Assembly (NCBI GenBank): GCA_009760855.2
Contig: WPIO01000003.1
Location: 1,242,501-1,281,000, forward strand
Direction: 5' to 3'
Length of the DNA stretch: 38,500 nucleotides
From: Cristatella mucedo
Lineage: Eukaryota > Bryozoa > Phylactolaemata > Cristatellidae
Positions within the stretch are counted from its first letter, which is position 1. Every line of letters begins with the position of its first letter. The translations under genes were made by a program, and so were the position numbers. The notes under the pieces are model-generated. The model did not search any database. It was not told the DNA's origin and worked only from the letters and a program-made list of their open reading frames with translations. Of this stretch, positions 10,461 to 38,500 are shown in pieces.

Positions 10461-11895
10461 TCTTAATGTGCATGCTGAAGTTCGCCGGAGCGACATGCAA
10501 GAAATTGGCCTATAATGCTGTAACCGAGTTCCAGGGGTCAGAGGCTAATTCCCGCCAAACCCCGCCATACTCCGACCACGCTGCCGCTCGCCATGCCGCC
10601 GAGCTAGGGTTAGACGAGCGGCCGTCAGGTTAAACCTCTTTATAATAACGTAAATGCACCAAAAACAACAAGAGAACTAAACAAGTCTACAGAGAGGGTC
10701 CTATACACAGTACACTACGGGGCGCAAGACGACGCAGCAAGCGCGAACAAACGTGTTAATTGGGGTCAGTCGGCTTCTGCAATCATGTCGTTGTACCGAC
10801 TCCGAATCCAACAGTACGAGCGTACGCCGTCCAAAACCCGGCTGCCTGAGTAACTGCTGGCTAGTCCGAGTCGACAACTACCACAGTCGTAAGCTTCCAC
10901 CGAAAGACGCCAACACACGGCGGGGTCACGAACACGCTACCCGGGGAACGCGGAATATACAAGTCAACAACGAGCGAGCTCTCCAGCTCCGCTCGGGCCT
11001 TGGGTACTCGTTCCCTTGCGTGCGTGGCAGCATCGCCGGAGCACGCCTGCACGAATCCAGGTGCATAACTCGGCGAGACCGGGAGCCTCCAACACACACG
11101 ACTCACTTGGCCAACTTCCCGTACCCAAGAGCCCCTGTGACCTCTCGTCACCACACATCCGGCAATGCATAGGTCCGACCCCGGCCTAGCCGGTGACCCT
11201 CATTACAGCTGCCTGGTCCCAGCCAACTGAACCCAGCCTGGGTACAATGCAAGCAACAATATTGCTCCCGTATCTGCTGATACAGCAACTGAAATTGTGT
11301 ATAGACGAATTGCCTGTATGATGATCTGAATACACCGCTGCCGGTTGTGGCTGAGTCTGCCCGGTTGTTTACAGCATCGGATGGCGAATGCCTCTCGAGC
11401 AGTCGGTGGGTGCTTTCGTGCGCACCGATTGGGGCGATACCTCCTCCCTAATCGGTCTCAACAATTCGGCTCCACCGACGTGCCGTCCAGCAGCTGCACG
11501 TAGAGCTCACGTGATTTCTACTGTCATAGCTGACCATGATGTCACTTGGCTTTTTTCTTTCCAGCGTCGACGTGACCGCAGTGAAGTCCAAAGGAGCGGC
11601 CTTGACATTGCGAAAACTTCGAACACTTATCTACCATTTGACCAACATTGTTGCTTTGAGTTAGGCAAAATCAAATTTTACAAGCTATTCGTAGATTATT
11701 AGCACCAGGAATGGGAATATAGAAAGTGGGGCCAGTACTGGTCTAACCTTGATTTCGATAACTGAGATTAGCGATTCCTGATATCATGATTAAAAGCTCC
11801 TTGCATTCTAATCTGTGGTCGCTGACATGCTATTTGTATACCAATTCAGTCGTCTGCAGGCTCAGTAACTGTACTAGATATGGCGCTCGTGCTAT
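10461..11895. other. Unassigned, GC-rich in part
   Basis: 10530-11220 is visibly richer in G and C than its surroundings and is open in several frames on both strands (for example 10753-11172 +). Overlapping frames on both strands and a low-information composition suggest chance rather than coding. No recognised motif. Confidence 0.45.
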
Positions 11896-12222
11896 AGACC
11901 CCACAACCAGACGTTAAAGGACAACCAAGACGTACAGACTAGTGACGCTCACTGCCACAATTCTTATGCGACGACATCTACTCTCCTCCTGCCGACTGTG
12001 GGACATCCTGTTCAGCCTCCCTGAGCTGCTACTTCCATGCTATTCGCTACCTCAACTGCTCTCCTGATTTAGCTATGCTTCTCACTTTCTCTTAGTTGCG
12101 TGAGATAAAGACTACTGGTTATTACTTGCGGACTGAAAGCCGCTTATGGTTTGAGAAGCGCAATAGAAAACTCTCCTGAGTAATATCAACTTGGTCTCTG
12201 TGGCTTTATGGATTAACAGACA
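11896..12222 (+). mobile_element. LINE family B 3' UTR fragment
   Basis: It shares long blocks with 21735-21975: CGACATCTA followed by CTGCCGACT, AGCTGCTACTTCCATGCTA, CTACCTCAACTGCTCTCCTGA and an end of the type AACTCTCCTG. A weaker match lies at 32690-32940, including TAGAAAACTCTCCTGMRTAATA. It is therefore the repeated non-coding 3' end of an element whose reverse-transcriptase end is visible at 21190-21340. Confidence 0.7.
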
Positions 12223-12953
12223 GAAATGCATGGCATTCCATAACTATATTATATATACTATACTATACTATATATACTCCATTACAGTTACTGCAATGTG
12301 GGCGTCCTTAATTTCCGTCACGCTCTGCTGTCGTCAGCGTACCCGGATGCATCGTACGGCTTGAAAGACTGATTCAAGGCACCAGTATCAACCACTCATC
12401 GCGCTGCTTCTACGACATATTACGCTGCATCTAGCCGTACTAGTTCCATAAGTATCACTCATGCATCTGAAAGCATCAGTTAGGGGAGCGGCGTTTGAGC
12501 TTCAGCTCCAGAGACGATATGCCTAATCCGTAACAATACAATAATCCGATGTATCTACAGTATAATCGCGAAACTAGAGAAACTGGCAACTATCCATTGG
12601 GGCTCAGGATGGTGTGTACGTATTCCAGTCAGTTATCTCCACAAAGCCATCCAGACTAACTGGGTTTTAAGGCGAAGAGCTCTCTGTAGGCTACTCAAAT
12701 CTAAAGCGGATTTAGGTGCCACACCCTAGCCAAAAGACTTCATCTCACGAGACAAAGGACATAAGGCGGAGAATAGCTGAGTCTGTAAGGATGTCGAAGA
12801 GGAAGTGAGAGGCATGCCCACAGTCAGCAGCTGTAGAGAAGATTCCATTTAGTAAGAGTTATGGAAGTGAGTTTCATTCACTACGAGCTGCAGAGCAAAA
12901 TCTTGACTCACCAACTGCATGTAGGAGAACTTGTAGAGAGGCTAACTTATTTT
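12223..12953. other. Unassigned stretch with a TATAC-rich patch
   Basis: An AT/TATAC low-complexity patch lies at 12243-12277. Otherwise there is no recognisable gene or repeat. Confidence 0.5.
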
Positions 12954-13181
12954 TCATAGAGGATCTGGCGGCATGAAGAGGCTGAAAATGGTGCGCCATT
13001 TCAGCATGGTATGAAAGTGCCAAGCCGTGGCAGGCCTTACGATCAGCGCAAGAACTTTACTCTGCATCCGTTGATCGATCGGGAGCCATTGGCTATCCTT
13101 TAGCAAACGGGACACATATCTGAACTTCTTGAATTGTTTGACCCACATTGCAGAAATATTAATTACCAAATTTAGGTTCAA
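12954..13181 (-). mobile_element. LINE family B reverse-transcriptase C-terminal fragment
   Basis: The minus-strand frame contains KKFRYVSRLLKDSQWLPIDQRMQSKV, in which the LLKDxxWLPIDQR core is the region just after the RT domain in CR1/L2-type LINEs. It resembles LLKELGWLPIEQP at about 21270-21310. Only about 75 codons remain open and there is no start or end of an element. Confidence 0.65.
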
Positions 13182-13204
13182 TGGATCTTTTGGTTACCCC
13201 CAGC

Positions 13205-13870
13205 CAAAACTAAATTACATTACTGTTCAATCTATCAGCTGCGTTTGACACTATTGATCACTGTATCCTACTTGAATTCTAGTGGTCAAGTCCAATCTAT
13301 AGCGGAGTTCCGCAAGGGTCCGGCCTTGGCCCTTTGCTGTTCTCCGTTTATGCCGAGCCTCCTGGAAAAGTGGCATGAGCCGATGAGATCGGCTATAACT
13401 TCTACGTCTATGATGCCTCGGTGTACTTTTGTCCTTTAATCCATTGCTATCAGCTCCAATGACTGACAAAGCGAATGCCTGCCTTGAAGATACTCAATCG
13501 TGGATGTCGGCAAATTTTCTTAAGCCAAACAAGGATACAACCCTAATCATAGAGCTGCACCTCATAGGAAACTCTAATGGTAAGACTGAAATATCAGTTT
13601 GCACTCTTTTGATTATTGGCTGATGAAGTGCAACAGTCATCGCATGGTTGGAATTTAAGTGTCCTCTTTGATAATAGCTAGCCGTTTAAAAGCTACATTC
13701 CAGGAGACCGCTTCCACTGATAGTCATCAGGTTTGATCTGTGTCCAAGATTAGTGACAGCCTGCCTCGGTGGCTGCCTGAAAAATCTTATCAGCTATTCG
13801 ATTCTTTCTAGACTGCAGTATTGTAATTTATTTATGGCTGGGGTAACTAAAAGATCTATTAAACCTACTT
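13205..13870 (+). mobile_element. LINE reverse-transcriptase fragment (decayed)
   Basis: Pieces of an RT domain are present in order but in shifting frames. These are NLSAAFDTIDHCILL at about 13228-13270, GVPQGSGLGPLLFSVY at 13304-13350, a decayed active-site region (NFYVYDASVYF) at about 13400-13430, and ILSRLQYCNLFMAG at about 13800-13840. The part between DHCILLE and the GVPQGS motif is largely deleted. The remnant ends near an (ATA)n patch at 13888-13909. Confidence 0.75.
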
Positions 13871-13887
13871 TTGGGAATAAATATATG

Positions 13888-13909
13888 ATAATAATAATAA
13901 TAATAATAC
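13888..13909. repeat. (ATA)n microsatellite
   Basis: Short ATA trinucleotide run lying between two LINE fragments; probably the A/T-rich 3' tail of the upstream one. Confidence 0.85.
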
Positions 13910-13921
13910 TATCTCTCCTTG

Positions 13922-14730
13922 GTTAGCTCGATCCTTTGGCAGCTTTTGATACCACTGACTTGATACTTTGATCCATCGATATTTTGATCGCCTAGTCCTT
14001 CTTGAGCACTTCTCATCTCGCCTAGGCATCACTGGCATTGAATTGCAATTGTACAGGTCCTATCTCAGTGGGAGACTCCAGAGTATTGACGGGAATGAAC
14101 ATATCATCTCAGGAGACTCTGAAATATGCGGTACCTCAGTGATCTGTGCTTGGTCTCGTTCTATTCACGAGTTATACAATCTCTCTGGCCGGTGTGATTG
14201 CCAAGCACAATTTAGGCTTTGACCGCTATGCAGATGACACTCAGTTGTACCTTTGTTTTGATCCATCCCAGAACTTTGTTTTAATCTCTCCCAGCCCTCC
14301 AGCACGTCGAATTCTCCAAACTCCATTGCTGCATTTTTTGATGACATCTGCACATGGATGGCAGCAAACTTTCTTAAATTGAATTATGATAAAACCAACT
14401 TACTAGTTATGGCAAACCATGTGTTATTCAGAAATTGGAATGCTAACTCTCAAAATCGGCTCTGCTAGCATATCTCCTGTTGAATCTGCACGAAATCTAG
14501 GTGTCATGTTCCAAAGTGGCCTTTCATTAGACGACCACATCAAATCGACAGTCAAGTCTGCCTACTTTCAGCCATATAACTTCGCTGAAATTCGGGCTTG
14601 TATAGGCAGGGAAACCACATCTACGTTGGTCCATGCATTTGTGACATCCCGTCTTGAAATCTGTAACTCACTGCTTGCTGGTCTACCGGCATGTTCAATC
14701 AGGCGCTTGCAGCTGATGCAAAAACGTTAG
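13922..14730 (+). mobile_element. LINE family A reverse transcriptase, includes YADD catalytic motif
   Basis: The order of motifs is that of a CR1/L2-type RT. LLEHFSSRLGITGIELQLYR and LSGRLQSIDG lie at about 14000-14085. The catalytic YADDTQLYLCF lies at 14227-14259, then WMAANFLKLNYDKTNLLVM at about 14355-14410. SARNLGVMFQSGLSLDDHIK is at about 14485-14545, and LVHAFVTSR and CNSLLAGLPACSIRRLQLM at about 14630-14725. Several frameshifts separate these pieces, so it is not functional. The block immediately downstream repeats its end. Confidence 0.85.
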
Positions 14731-14747
14731 CCACATAGCATTGCCAA

Positions 14748-15155
14748 AACTCGGGCTTGTTTGGACAGGAATATCAAATATATAATTGGTCAAGGCATTA
14801 GTAACACCCGGTTTTGATTTCTGTAACTCACTGCTTGCTGGCCTACCGGCCTGTGCAATCAGGAGCTTACAGCTGGTGCAAAACTCTGCAGCTAGGCTTG
14901 TATGTCGTGAGAGTCACAGATGCCACATCTCACCACTTCTCGCCGACCTGTGCTGGCTCCCAGTCAAAGCAGTGCATCCAGTTCAAGGTTTTGTCCCTCA
15001 CTTTTAGGTCCCTTCATTCTTTGGCTCAAGCCAACCTATCAGCACATCTTACGTGCGATGTATTTGTGCCGAAAACTTGGTCCAAAGTCATTCCACGAGG
15101 GCTAAGATCTTGCTCTGTATGTGGCCAGTTGCTTCCCTGAGGCAGAAATTAAGTT
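14748..15155 (+). mobile_element. Second LINE family A fragment, repeating and extending the first
   Basis: Starts with CTCGGGCTTGTTTGGACAGG, parallel to TTCGGGCTTGTATAGGCAGG at 14596. It repeats the FDFCNSLLAGLPACAIRSLQ region, then continues into LVQNSAARLVCRES, ISPLLADLCWLPV and LTFRSLHSLAQANLSAHL. About 145 bp are thus present twice in tandem order, either from an internal duplication or from two adjacent insertions. Confidence 0.75.
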
Positions 15156-15640
15156 GCAAGAGTTGAAAGCTATCTTTAGTGAGTGCAAGGATCTGGAGGA
15201 TCAAGGATCTGGAGGATCAAGGATCTAAAGGATCAAGGATCTGGAGGATCAAGGATCTGGAGGATCAAGGATCTGGAGGATCAAAGATCTGGAGAAGTCT
15301 CTTAATCGTTCGGACGGTAAGAATTTAGATAGAGAAGAACTGTGAGGTAAGCTGAAAGCTGATAGCATCAGTATGACAACTTCTAATATAGAGAAAATGC
15401 AGCTGCCTTGGGCTCAGCAGCGTCCGGTAGAGCAGCTATCGGATATGTGGCATCGAGGCTTGTCCATTCCACAGAACTCCGTCGCTATACGATACCAGTT
15501 GCCTAAAACTCAGTCAATCCAAGCGCGAACCCACCGCCATCAAAGCGGCCGATGAGCAGTTCAATTTCCCGGTAGAAGAACTGAGACGCGATAACGTCCG
15601 TTACGCTCTCGACTAATACCCAACTAGCCTTCAATTATCA
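15156..15640 (+). other. Decayed coding-like stretch with a 16-bp minisatellite
   Basis: Short runs read like protein in changing frames: KLQELKAIFSECKDLED before the minisatellite, DLEKSLNRSDGKNLDREEL just after it (about 15285-15343), MTTSNIEKMQLPWAQQRP at about 15373-15427, and AADEQFNFPVEELRR then DNVRYALD at about 15548-15615. The charged, Leu-spaced pattern suggests a coiled coil. It may be a dead gene or a retroelement ORF1; no family is recognised. Confidence 0.3.
15189..15300. repeat. 16-bp minisatellite, seven copies
   Basis: The unit is GGATCTGGAGGATCAA. Copies start at 15189, 15205, 15221, 15237, 15253, 15269 and 15285. The third carries CTAAAG instead of CTGGAG, and the last is altered. 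The unit is not a multiple of three, so expansion shifts the reading frame. Confidence 0.95.
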
Positions 15641-16630
15641 TACTTCGTTGATTGCTGGTGGGTTTAAGTCACGCACAGTTGATATTAATTGCCTGGCGAA
15701 CTTGCTACAGCACCACCAGGACCATTTGCCTCCTACGGATGATTGAGTTCTACACCAGCTAGTGTTCCTTGCAAAGAATGTATTCCCCTATGCTCTTAAA
15801 AACCTCCGGAGGCAGACATTCGACTTCGTGAGAACTTCTGCGTCACCTGAGAGATGGTCAGCTATCCTCCTCTTCCTAACGCTTTGCTTACCAGCGGAAC
15901 GTCCACGGAACAGAGCACGCGGGAGATTAATCTCGATGCACCTTTTGACCCGGTTGGGAGGGCCAGATCGCCAGCCAGTTTACCTTTGCCCTTTGCGCGC
16001 GTCGCGGACTCAAGAGACGCGACTCACTGAGACGATTCGTGCCCCCTCTTTCCAGCAGAGTTGGCGAGTCCTCGCCCCGTGTAAGACTTTAGGCGATCAC
16101 CAATAAATAGCTGCTTTGTGAGCGGATTCGTTCTCCACCCGTTCCCCGAATTACTCTTCCAAAAGGCAGATTGCAGACCGGAAGACGGCTGCAGCGAGAC
16201 TGGATGCTGAACGAAAGGACAGATCGCCGCGCGAGGAGAAACTCATCCGAGTTACAAGAATCGCTGTATCGATTGAGCAATGGTTCTTCGGGTACTCGAA
16301 ACAGAGCTTTACAGCCTTGAACCTAATTTCTCTTTACTTTATGGAACCGTGTGCCGGTGAACTAAGCGACTGAATATACTTGTAATACCAAATCGGGTGC
16401 CCAGTCGCAACCATTTCACCCGCTGCGGTCTGCAGCGAGTCTGAGACCGTATCGACTGCACGACCTGTGCGGGAACCGTCAATTAGGATAGCCTCACCGA
16501 GCGCCCGCGGCCGCATCCTATGCAATTCAAATGTGGCTGACTGCGCTGTGGCCTTTAGTGCCAGGTGCCCATGAGGCGGTAATTTCAAAATACAGAGCGA
16601 CCGGCGCAGCTAATACTATGTCGTTTAGCA
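15641..16630. other. Unassigned stretch
   Basis: An open frame at 15762-16106 has no recognised motif. CCAATAAATAG at about 16099 could be a polyadenylation signal of a decayed element, but there is no second copy in the window to support it. Confidence 0.45.
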
Positions 16631-16955
16631 AAGCGGTTCTCAACCAATGGGTCGCGACCCCTTTGGGGGTCGAACGACCCTTTCACGGGGCTCGCCTAAG
16701 ACCATCGGAAAACACGCATTTCCGACGGACCTTTCCTATAATTGCGGGTCGTTTTTGTGAATAATCATTAGGCTTCAATCTTTTTGAATTTGTAACAATG
16801 AAAATATATCCTGCATATCAGATATTCACATTGCGATTCATAGTAGCAAACTTACAGTTATGAAGTAGTAGCATCAAAAATAATTTTATGGTTGGGGGTC
16901 GCCGCAACATATGAAACTTTATTAAAGGGTCGCGGCATTAGGAAGGTTGAGCAAG
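16631..16955 (+). mobile_element. SPIN-like hAT MITE, long form (copy c)
   Basis: This is the closest copy to the family pattern: AGCGGTTCTCAACC, GGGTCGCGACCCCTTTGGGG, GTCGAACGACCCTTTCAC, GCCTAAGACCATCGGAAAAC, the interior TTTGTAACAATGAAAATAT, AATAATTTTATGGTTGGGGG and CGGCATTAGGAAGGTTGAG. The last few bases of the right terminus have decayed and no clear target duplication is visible. Confidence 0.88.
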
Positions 16956-16995
16956 GTTCGCCATTCAGCTGGCTAACTATCACCCCAAAGTGCTT

Positions 16996-17160
16996 TTATA
17001 ATAAATAATAATAATTTATTTGCACAGCGCCCTAAGAAAACTTAATCTCTACTCAGGCACTTCACCTGTGCCGTGGGGCTTGAGCCCACAATCTCGGTCA
17101 TCAAATAAATTTACCTTTACCTCGGTCCGGGTGAGCATCTTAATCACTGGGCCAATCGGC
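16996..17160 (-). mobile_element. SINE family 1, reverse orientation, complete
   Basis: Minus-strand reading: GATTGGCCCAGTGATTAAG (A box), CCGAGGTAAAGGTAAATTTATT, CCGAGATTGTGGGCTCAAG (B box), GAAGTGCCTGAGTAGAG, ATTAAGTTTTCTTAGGGCGC and a short ATT-repeat end at about 16996-17018. The tail agrees with the family A LINE 3' ends. Confidence 0.85.
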
Positions 17161-18486
17161 ACTATAAGATTCTGGCCACAGATCAAGTTGCATTGGACCA
17201 TTAAAGTAAGCCCGCTCAGTCAGCCCGCATTTCCTACCCAGTGCATATTTCGGTACAGCCCAGAGAGAATGTAGTGCATGAACAATATTTCTGCTACCTT
17301 AAGAACTGTCGAATGGTTATCGAAGACGGCGATAATATTCAGCGAAACAATAACGTTAAGTGTAGCCACGCAATGTCGCCCCTCTGTGCGCACGCAGATT
17401 TCTCATGCACTGCACCGCATTTTTCCTCTCGGTCCTGTACCGCAGTCATTCCAGTCCGCCGCAAGTTTACCGGATATCGGCTGCGCGAAGTTCAATTTTA
17501 AACGGTACGTTTAAATTTATGCGTTTCCAATTTCTAGCTCAGCCTATTTCAGGTGGATTTTCGGTGGCTTGGAGGGAATTTGCGGTGGATTGCGGTAGCG
17601 ACTACGGACTTAGCACTCAGATGCCCTGGAAGCCAGAGAATGTGCCTAACGCTCTCTCCTAACCATGTCAGTCCCTTGAGCAAGCAATAGTGGCGAAAGT
17701 TGATGAGCACTGGCTGTGTATACGCGGCAAGCGTCAGTTGCGGGAAATGCGCCATAACTTCGTGCATTTGAGTTGCTTGCGTGACTCACTGGTGGTGAGT
17801 CAACGTGCTAGATTCGCCAGTATTTTGACGCAGGGCTGAGAGACGTAGAATCGTTTCTGCGTCTTTTTCGTGTGAAAGACTTTCGTTCCGTTAACACTAT
17901 ACGGGATTGTGGCGAAGCCTGCTGGACAGGATATGGGTAACATCTCAACTGCTCCCCGAGACCGTAGGTGCAAACAGCATTCTCTTAGCCATGTAATGTA
18001 CCACGATTATGATCTAGTCAGCTGAACCTCGATTGGGAGCTGAATGATTTGCCCCTGAGTTGGGACACTTATGAGATGGCCGCAATAAACTGAGGCTTAT
18101 AAGCAGCAAATTATGTATGATATTGTGACTTATGACCTGGCTGCTACATAAGGCTGGTACCCGACCGCAGTCGTGGTCTTGGAGCAACGGTGTGCTAATC
18201 GGTGAGTCTAGCGCCGAGCGCGAGCCGCTGCGAGCTTATGAGCCCGTTAGTGAGTCAGCAGGAAGTAACACGGTTGTATCAGCCGTGGAATACAAGCTAT
18301 TGTTGCGCTTTTATAAAAACGGGGTTTTGCTAGCGCTGCGTGCGGAAATATTGAAAGCTGTGTTTTATCGGCGTGTTGCCAGCTCCAGGTCTTCGCACAC
18401 TCGTGAGCGTTATGCCTCCGCCCGAACTAGTGAGGGTTGCGCGGTCATAACAGCAATAAAAAACTCTTCAAATAACAAGATTTAAA
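17161..18486. other. Unassigned region upstream of FAF2
   Basis: Contains short open frames only (for example 18132-18485 +), none with recognised motifs. It would include the distal FAF2 promoter. Confidence 0.5.
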
Positions 18487-18592
18487 GTATAAAAAATAAT
18501 AAAAATAAAATTATGACAGAAGCATCAGAGCATGAAGTATTGTAACGATCGCAGTACGAAGCTGCAGATGTTCGTCGTTGCAGTTCGTAAAC
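18487..18592 (+). promoter_or_regulatory. Possible FAF2 core promoter and 5' UTR
   Basis: TATAAAAA at 18488-18495 lies about 100 bases before the FAF2 start codon, so transcription beginning about 30 bases downstream would leave a 5' UTR of about 75 bases. The surroundings are A-rich, so the TATA match may be chance. No initiator is clear. Confidence 0.25.
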
Positions 18593-36426
<17,834 letters not shown>

Positions 36427-37069
36427 GTAAGTGCCACTCTGCTTATAAAGTTAATGTGCTTTGGTTTATTTGCTGCATGGGCAACTCAGGCAGAGGCAGG
36501 GCTTACCTTGGCCTGATTTTGTAGCTCGAGGCTGTATTCACCTTTGTTGCCGAGGCAAAGCAAAGCTGTGCATGACCATGTTAATTTTATTCATATCCCC
36601 GTTGAGGAAGCTTATATCTCTGTGTCACAATTTCATTTGTAAAGCATTTCTTATGGCCATTCTGTCCTCAAGGCGTTAGTTTGTAGCTTAATCATTTATT
36701 AAATAGCTGTGTTTGTTACTCATCTACTTATGTAGCCCTCTTTCATGACTTTAGCTGAACTCCTGCTGGTCCTGGGATTTGTACAGATTCGTATCGATGT
36801 TAATTATTGTTTAGCTTCTATGTTCTTACGAATATATTGAAATGCATGTATTTATTAAAGTATCGATCGTCCACTGCTAGTCACGAACGAATATGGTGAG
36901 ATGTACGCCTGACTGGATTCCTGCCAGTGGCCATATCCTCGAACCAAAAAGTCAGCTGACCTGTTGAGCACTGTAATATGCCACTTGGCTGTACATCTGA
37001 GCAGTAGTCAATACAAATAGGCTCTGACATACCGATTAGCTAGTGCCAGTCAAGTAACTCATCTATGCT

Positions 37070-37900
37070 GCCTTCTCAGTAATGCCGACTTGGGTATAGT
37101 CTTTAGTAATTCTGCCGGATCTCTTGGCAGCATGTGATAACGTTTATCACCAAATCCTTCTTGAGTTCCAATCGTATCCCCTAGGCATTACCAGTACTTC
37201 ACTGCAATGGTTTAGGTTCTGTCTCAGTGGGAATATTCAGAGTGTAGATGTCAATAAGCAATGGTCATCCGGGTACCCTTTAAAGTATGGGGATTTCTCC
37301 AAGTCTTTTATCTGTGCTTAATCCTTTTTACAATTAGTACTCTCCATCTGTGCTTAGTCTCTGTCTTTTCACAATTTCCTCTCTTCTTTTTATAATTTAA
37401 TCCGTAAGCAATCTGGATTTAATGCGTTTAAATGAAATATGTGGTGACTATCAATAAAGAACTGATATTGTACTGGCAAATTTTAGAAATTACTCAAGCC
37501 ATCTTAATCTTATAAATGGTGAATTTATTTGTGTTAACAATCGTGGCTTTTACTTTAAGGAAGATGACAGACAGCTGTGCCCATACTTTGACCCCTGCCA
37601 TCCCACGTGTTGAACTCTCTCAACTACTGTGCAGCTTGTACGGCTGGCTATTGTTAGTGGATGCCTGCTAAATTTTTCAAGTTGAATGACGATATAACTA
37701 ACTGTTTATAATCAAGCCTAGTTTCACTTGTTAATTGCTACGACCTGTATCATCGATAACGAAGAGACTCGGCCGCACCCATGTCAATAAACATGCTATG
37801 ATAGACTGATTAAGGTTGAAGGTATAGGCATCAATTCGCCTCTGTGAGGGCTCATACCCAAAGCCTTCAGACTGCCACTAGGAAGCTTGTTGGTATGAAT
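37070..37900 (+). mobile_element. LINE reverse-transcriptase fragment
   Basis: Pieces of an RT domain in order: ACDNVYHQILLEFQSYPLG, LQWFRFCLSGNIQSVDVNKQ (37124-37260), a remnant of the G-V-P-Q-G region, then DDRQLCPYFDP (37562-37595), which aligns with the YADDTQLYLCFDP of the copy at 14227. The first catalytic residues are lost. Same clade as the copies at 13205 and 13922. Confidence 0.75.
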
Positions 37901-38049
37901 AGGATAAGGCGTTGGCTAGATAAGCAATGTATGTTTTCTTAGAATGCAGAAAAGAAGCCACTCTCGCCATCAAACGTAAAGTAGCTCGTTTGGAGTAACT
38001 GAAAATGTGTGCAGTGTGTGCATCGTTGCTCCAATGAAGGTTTCAATGA

Positions 38050-38069
38050 TTATTATTATTATTATTATT
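38050..38069. repeat. (ATT)n microsatellite
   Basis: Short ATT trinucleotide run; no further feature around it. Confidence 0.9.
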
Positions 38070-38500
38070 TCCTTCAGAAGATGGTGAAATTTTTCGGCAA
38101 TGGAATCATGGCCTGAGGCTGTTTTTGTAGCAGATATCTTGCATCATGAATCAAGACATTTATTTAGATTGAACCCAGAAATTTCCTGTAACTAGTGCAA
38201 TGAGGCTTCGTATAGATAATTTTCCTTTTAGACAGGGGCAATGAACCTAAGCATGCTGTTAATGATGCTTAATATTTTGCTGTTAAACTTGGTCTAAGGC
38301 CACCACTATACTAACGGGTTGGCCTTGTCAATCTTCAGGCCTATATCTCATCCACTGTCTTGGGGGTGAAGTGGATTGAAGGATTAGAGCTCAGGTGGGT
38401 GTATCAGATCTGTAAAAAAAATGGCTTTTCTTAAGTTTGCATGATGCTTGGAGAACAATAAGGGCAGATGTTTGCAAATGTTGAGCTTATTCTATGCCTG

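Larger units (their letters stand above)
36427..38500 (+). other. FAF2 intron 9, open at the window edge
   Basis: At least 2.07 kb. Contains the LINE RT fragment at 37070-37900 and a short (ATT)n at 38050-38069. 36427-37069 and 37901-38500 hold no exon matching FAF2 and no recognised repeat. A possible acceptor at 38075 opens a frame that does not resemble the FAF2 coiled coil. Confidence 0.75.

Noticed and set aside
10753-11172. 139-codon + frame
   Set aside because: Overlapping frames are open on the minus strand as well, in a GC-rich patch; no motif, no splice signals, no recognised homology.
13922-14730. Intact LINE reverse transcriptase, because of the YADD motif
   Set aside because: Several frameshifts and stops separate the conserved blocks; it is a dead copy.
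18132-18485. 117-codon frame just upstream of FAF2
   Set aside because: No recognised motif, and it is not in splice continuity with FAF2 exon 1, which has its own ATG and matches the family N-terminus.
38076-38130. Possible FAF2 exon 10 after TTCCTTCAG
   Set aside because: The frame required by the exon 9 phase gives KDGEIFRQWNHGLRLFL and then a stop; it does not resemble the FAF2 coiled-coil region.

Overview
This window is nuclear DNA from a multicellular animal, most likely a non-vertebrate bilaterian; I cannot fix the phylum from sequence alone. The reasons are GT-AG spliced exons separated by introns of about 0.6-4 kb, decayed CR1/L2-type LINEs, two tRNA-derived SINE families, hAT MITEs and long microsatellites. 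There is no bacterial-style operon, no CRISPR array and no intact viral genome.

One gene is certain. From 18593 to beyond the right edge, on the + strand, lies an orthologue of FAF2 (UBXD8, FAS-associated factor 2), the ER/lipid-droplet adaptor that links ubiquitinated substrates to the p97/VCP segregase. I reconstructed nine consecutive coding exons, all with GT-AG boundaries and compatible phases. They encode about 265 residues: the UBA domain (exons 1-3), the hydrophobic membrane hairpin (exon 4), a short linker carried by a 30-nt microexon (exon 5) and the thioredoxin-like UAS domain (exons 6-9). The C-terminal coiled coil and UBX domain must lie to the right of the window.

The 18.5 kb upstream of FAF2 is mostly repeats: a (TC)n tract of about 380 bp, a (TG)n tract, a 162-bp tandem duplication, SINEs in both orientations, and broken LINE reverse-transcriptase fragments, densest at 11.9-15.2 kb. 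The only other candidate gene is a weak two-exon model (5041-5068 joined to 5424-5593) for a 65-residue, very basic protein.

The most notable repeats are five copies of a hAT-type non-autonomous element matching, from memory, the SPIN ('Space Invaders') family. That family is known for horizontal transfer between vertebrates and into some invertebrates. Three copies keep both ends and have degenerate 8-bp target duplications, and those three sit inside older LINE copies, giving a clear order of insertion. A 23-bp perfect inverted repeat in FAF2 intron 2 is the strongest unexplained structural signal. I found no convincing new multi-gene system.
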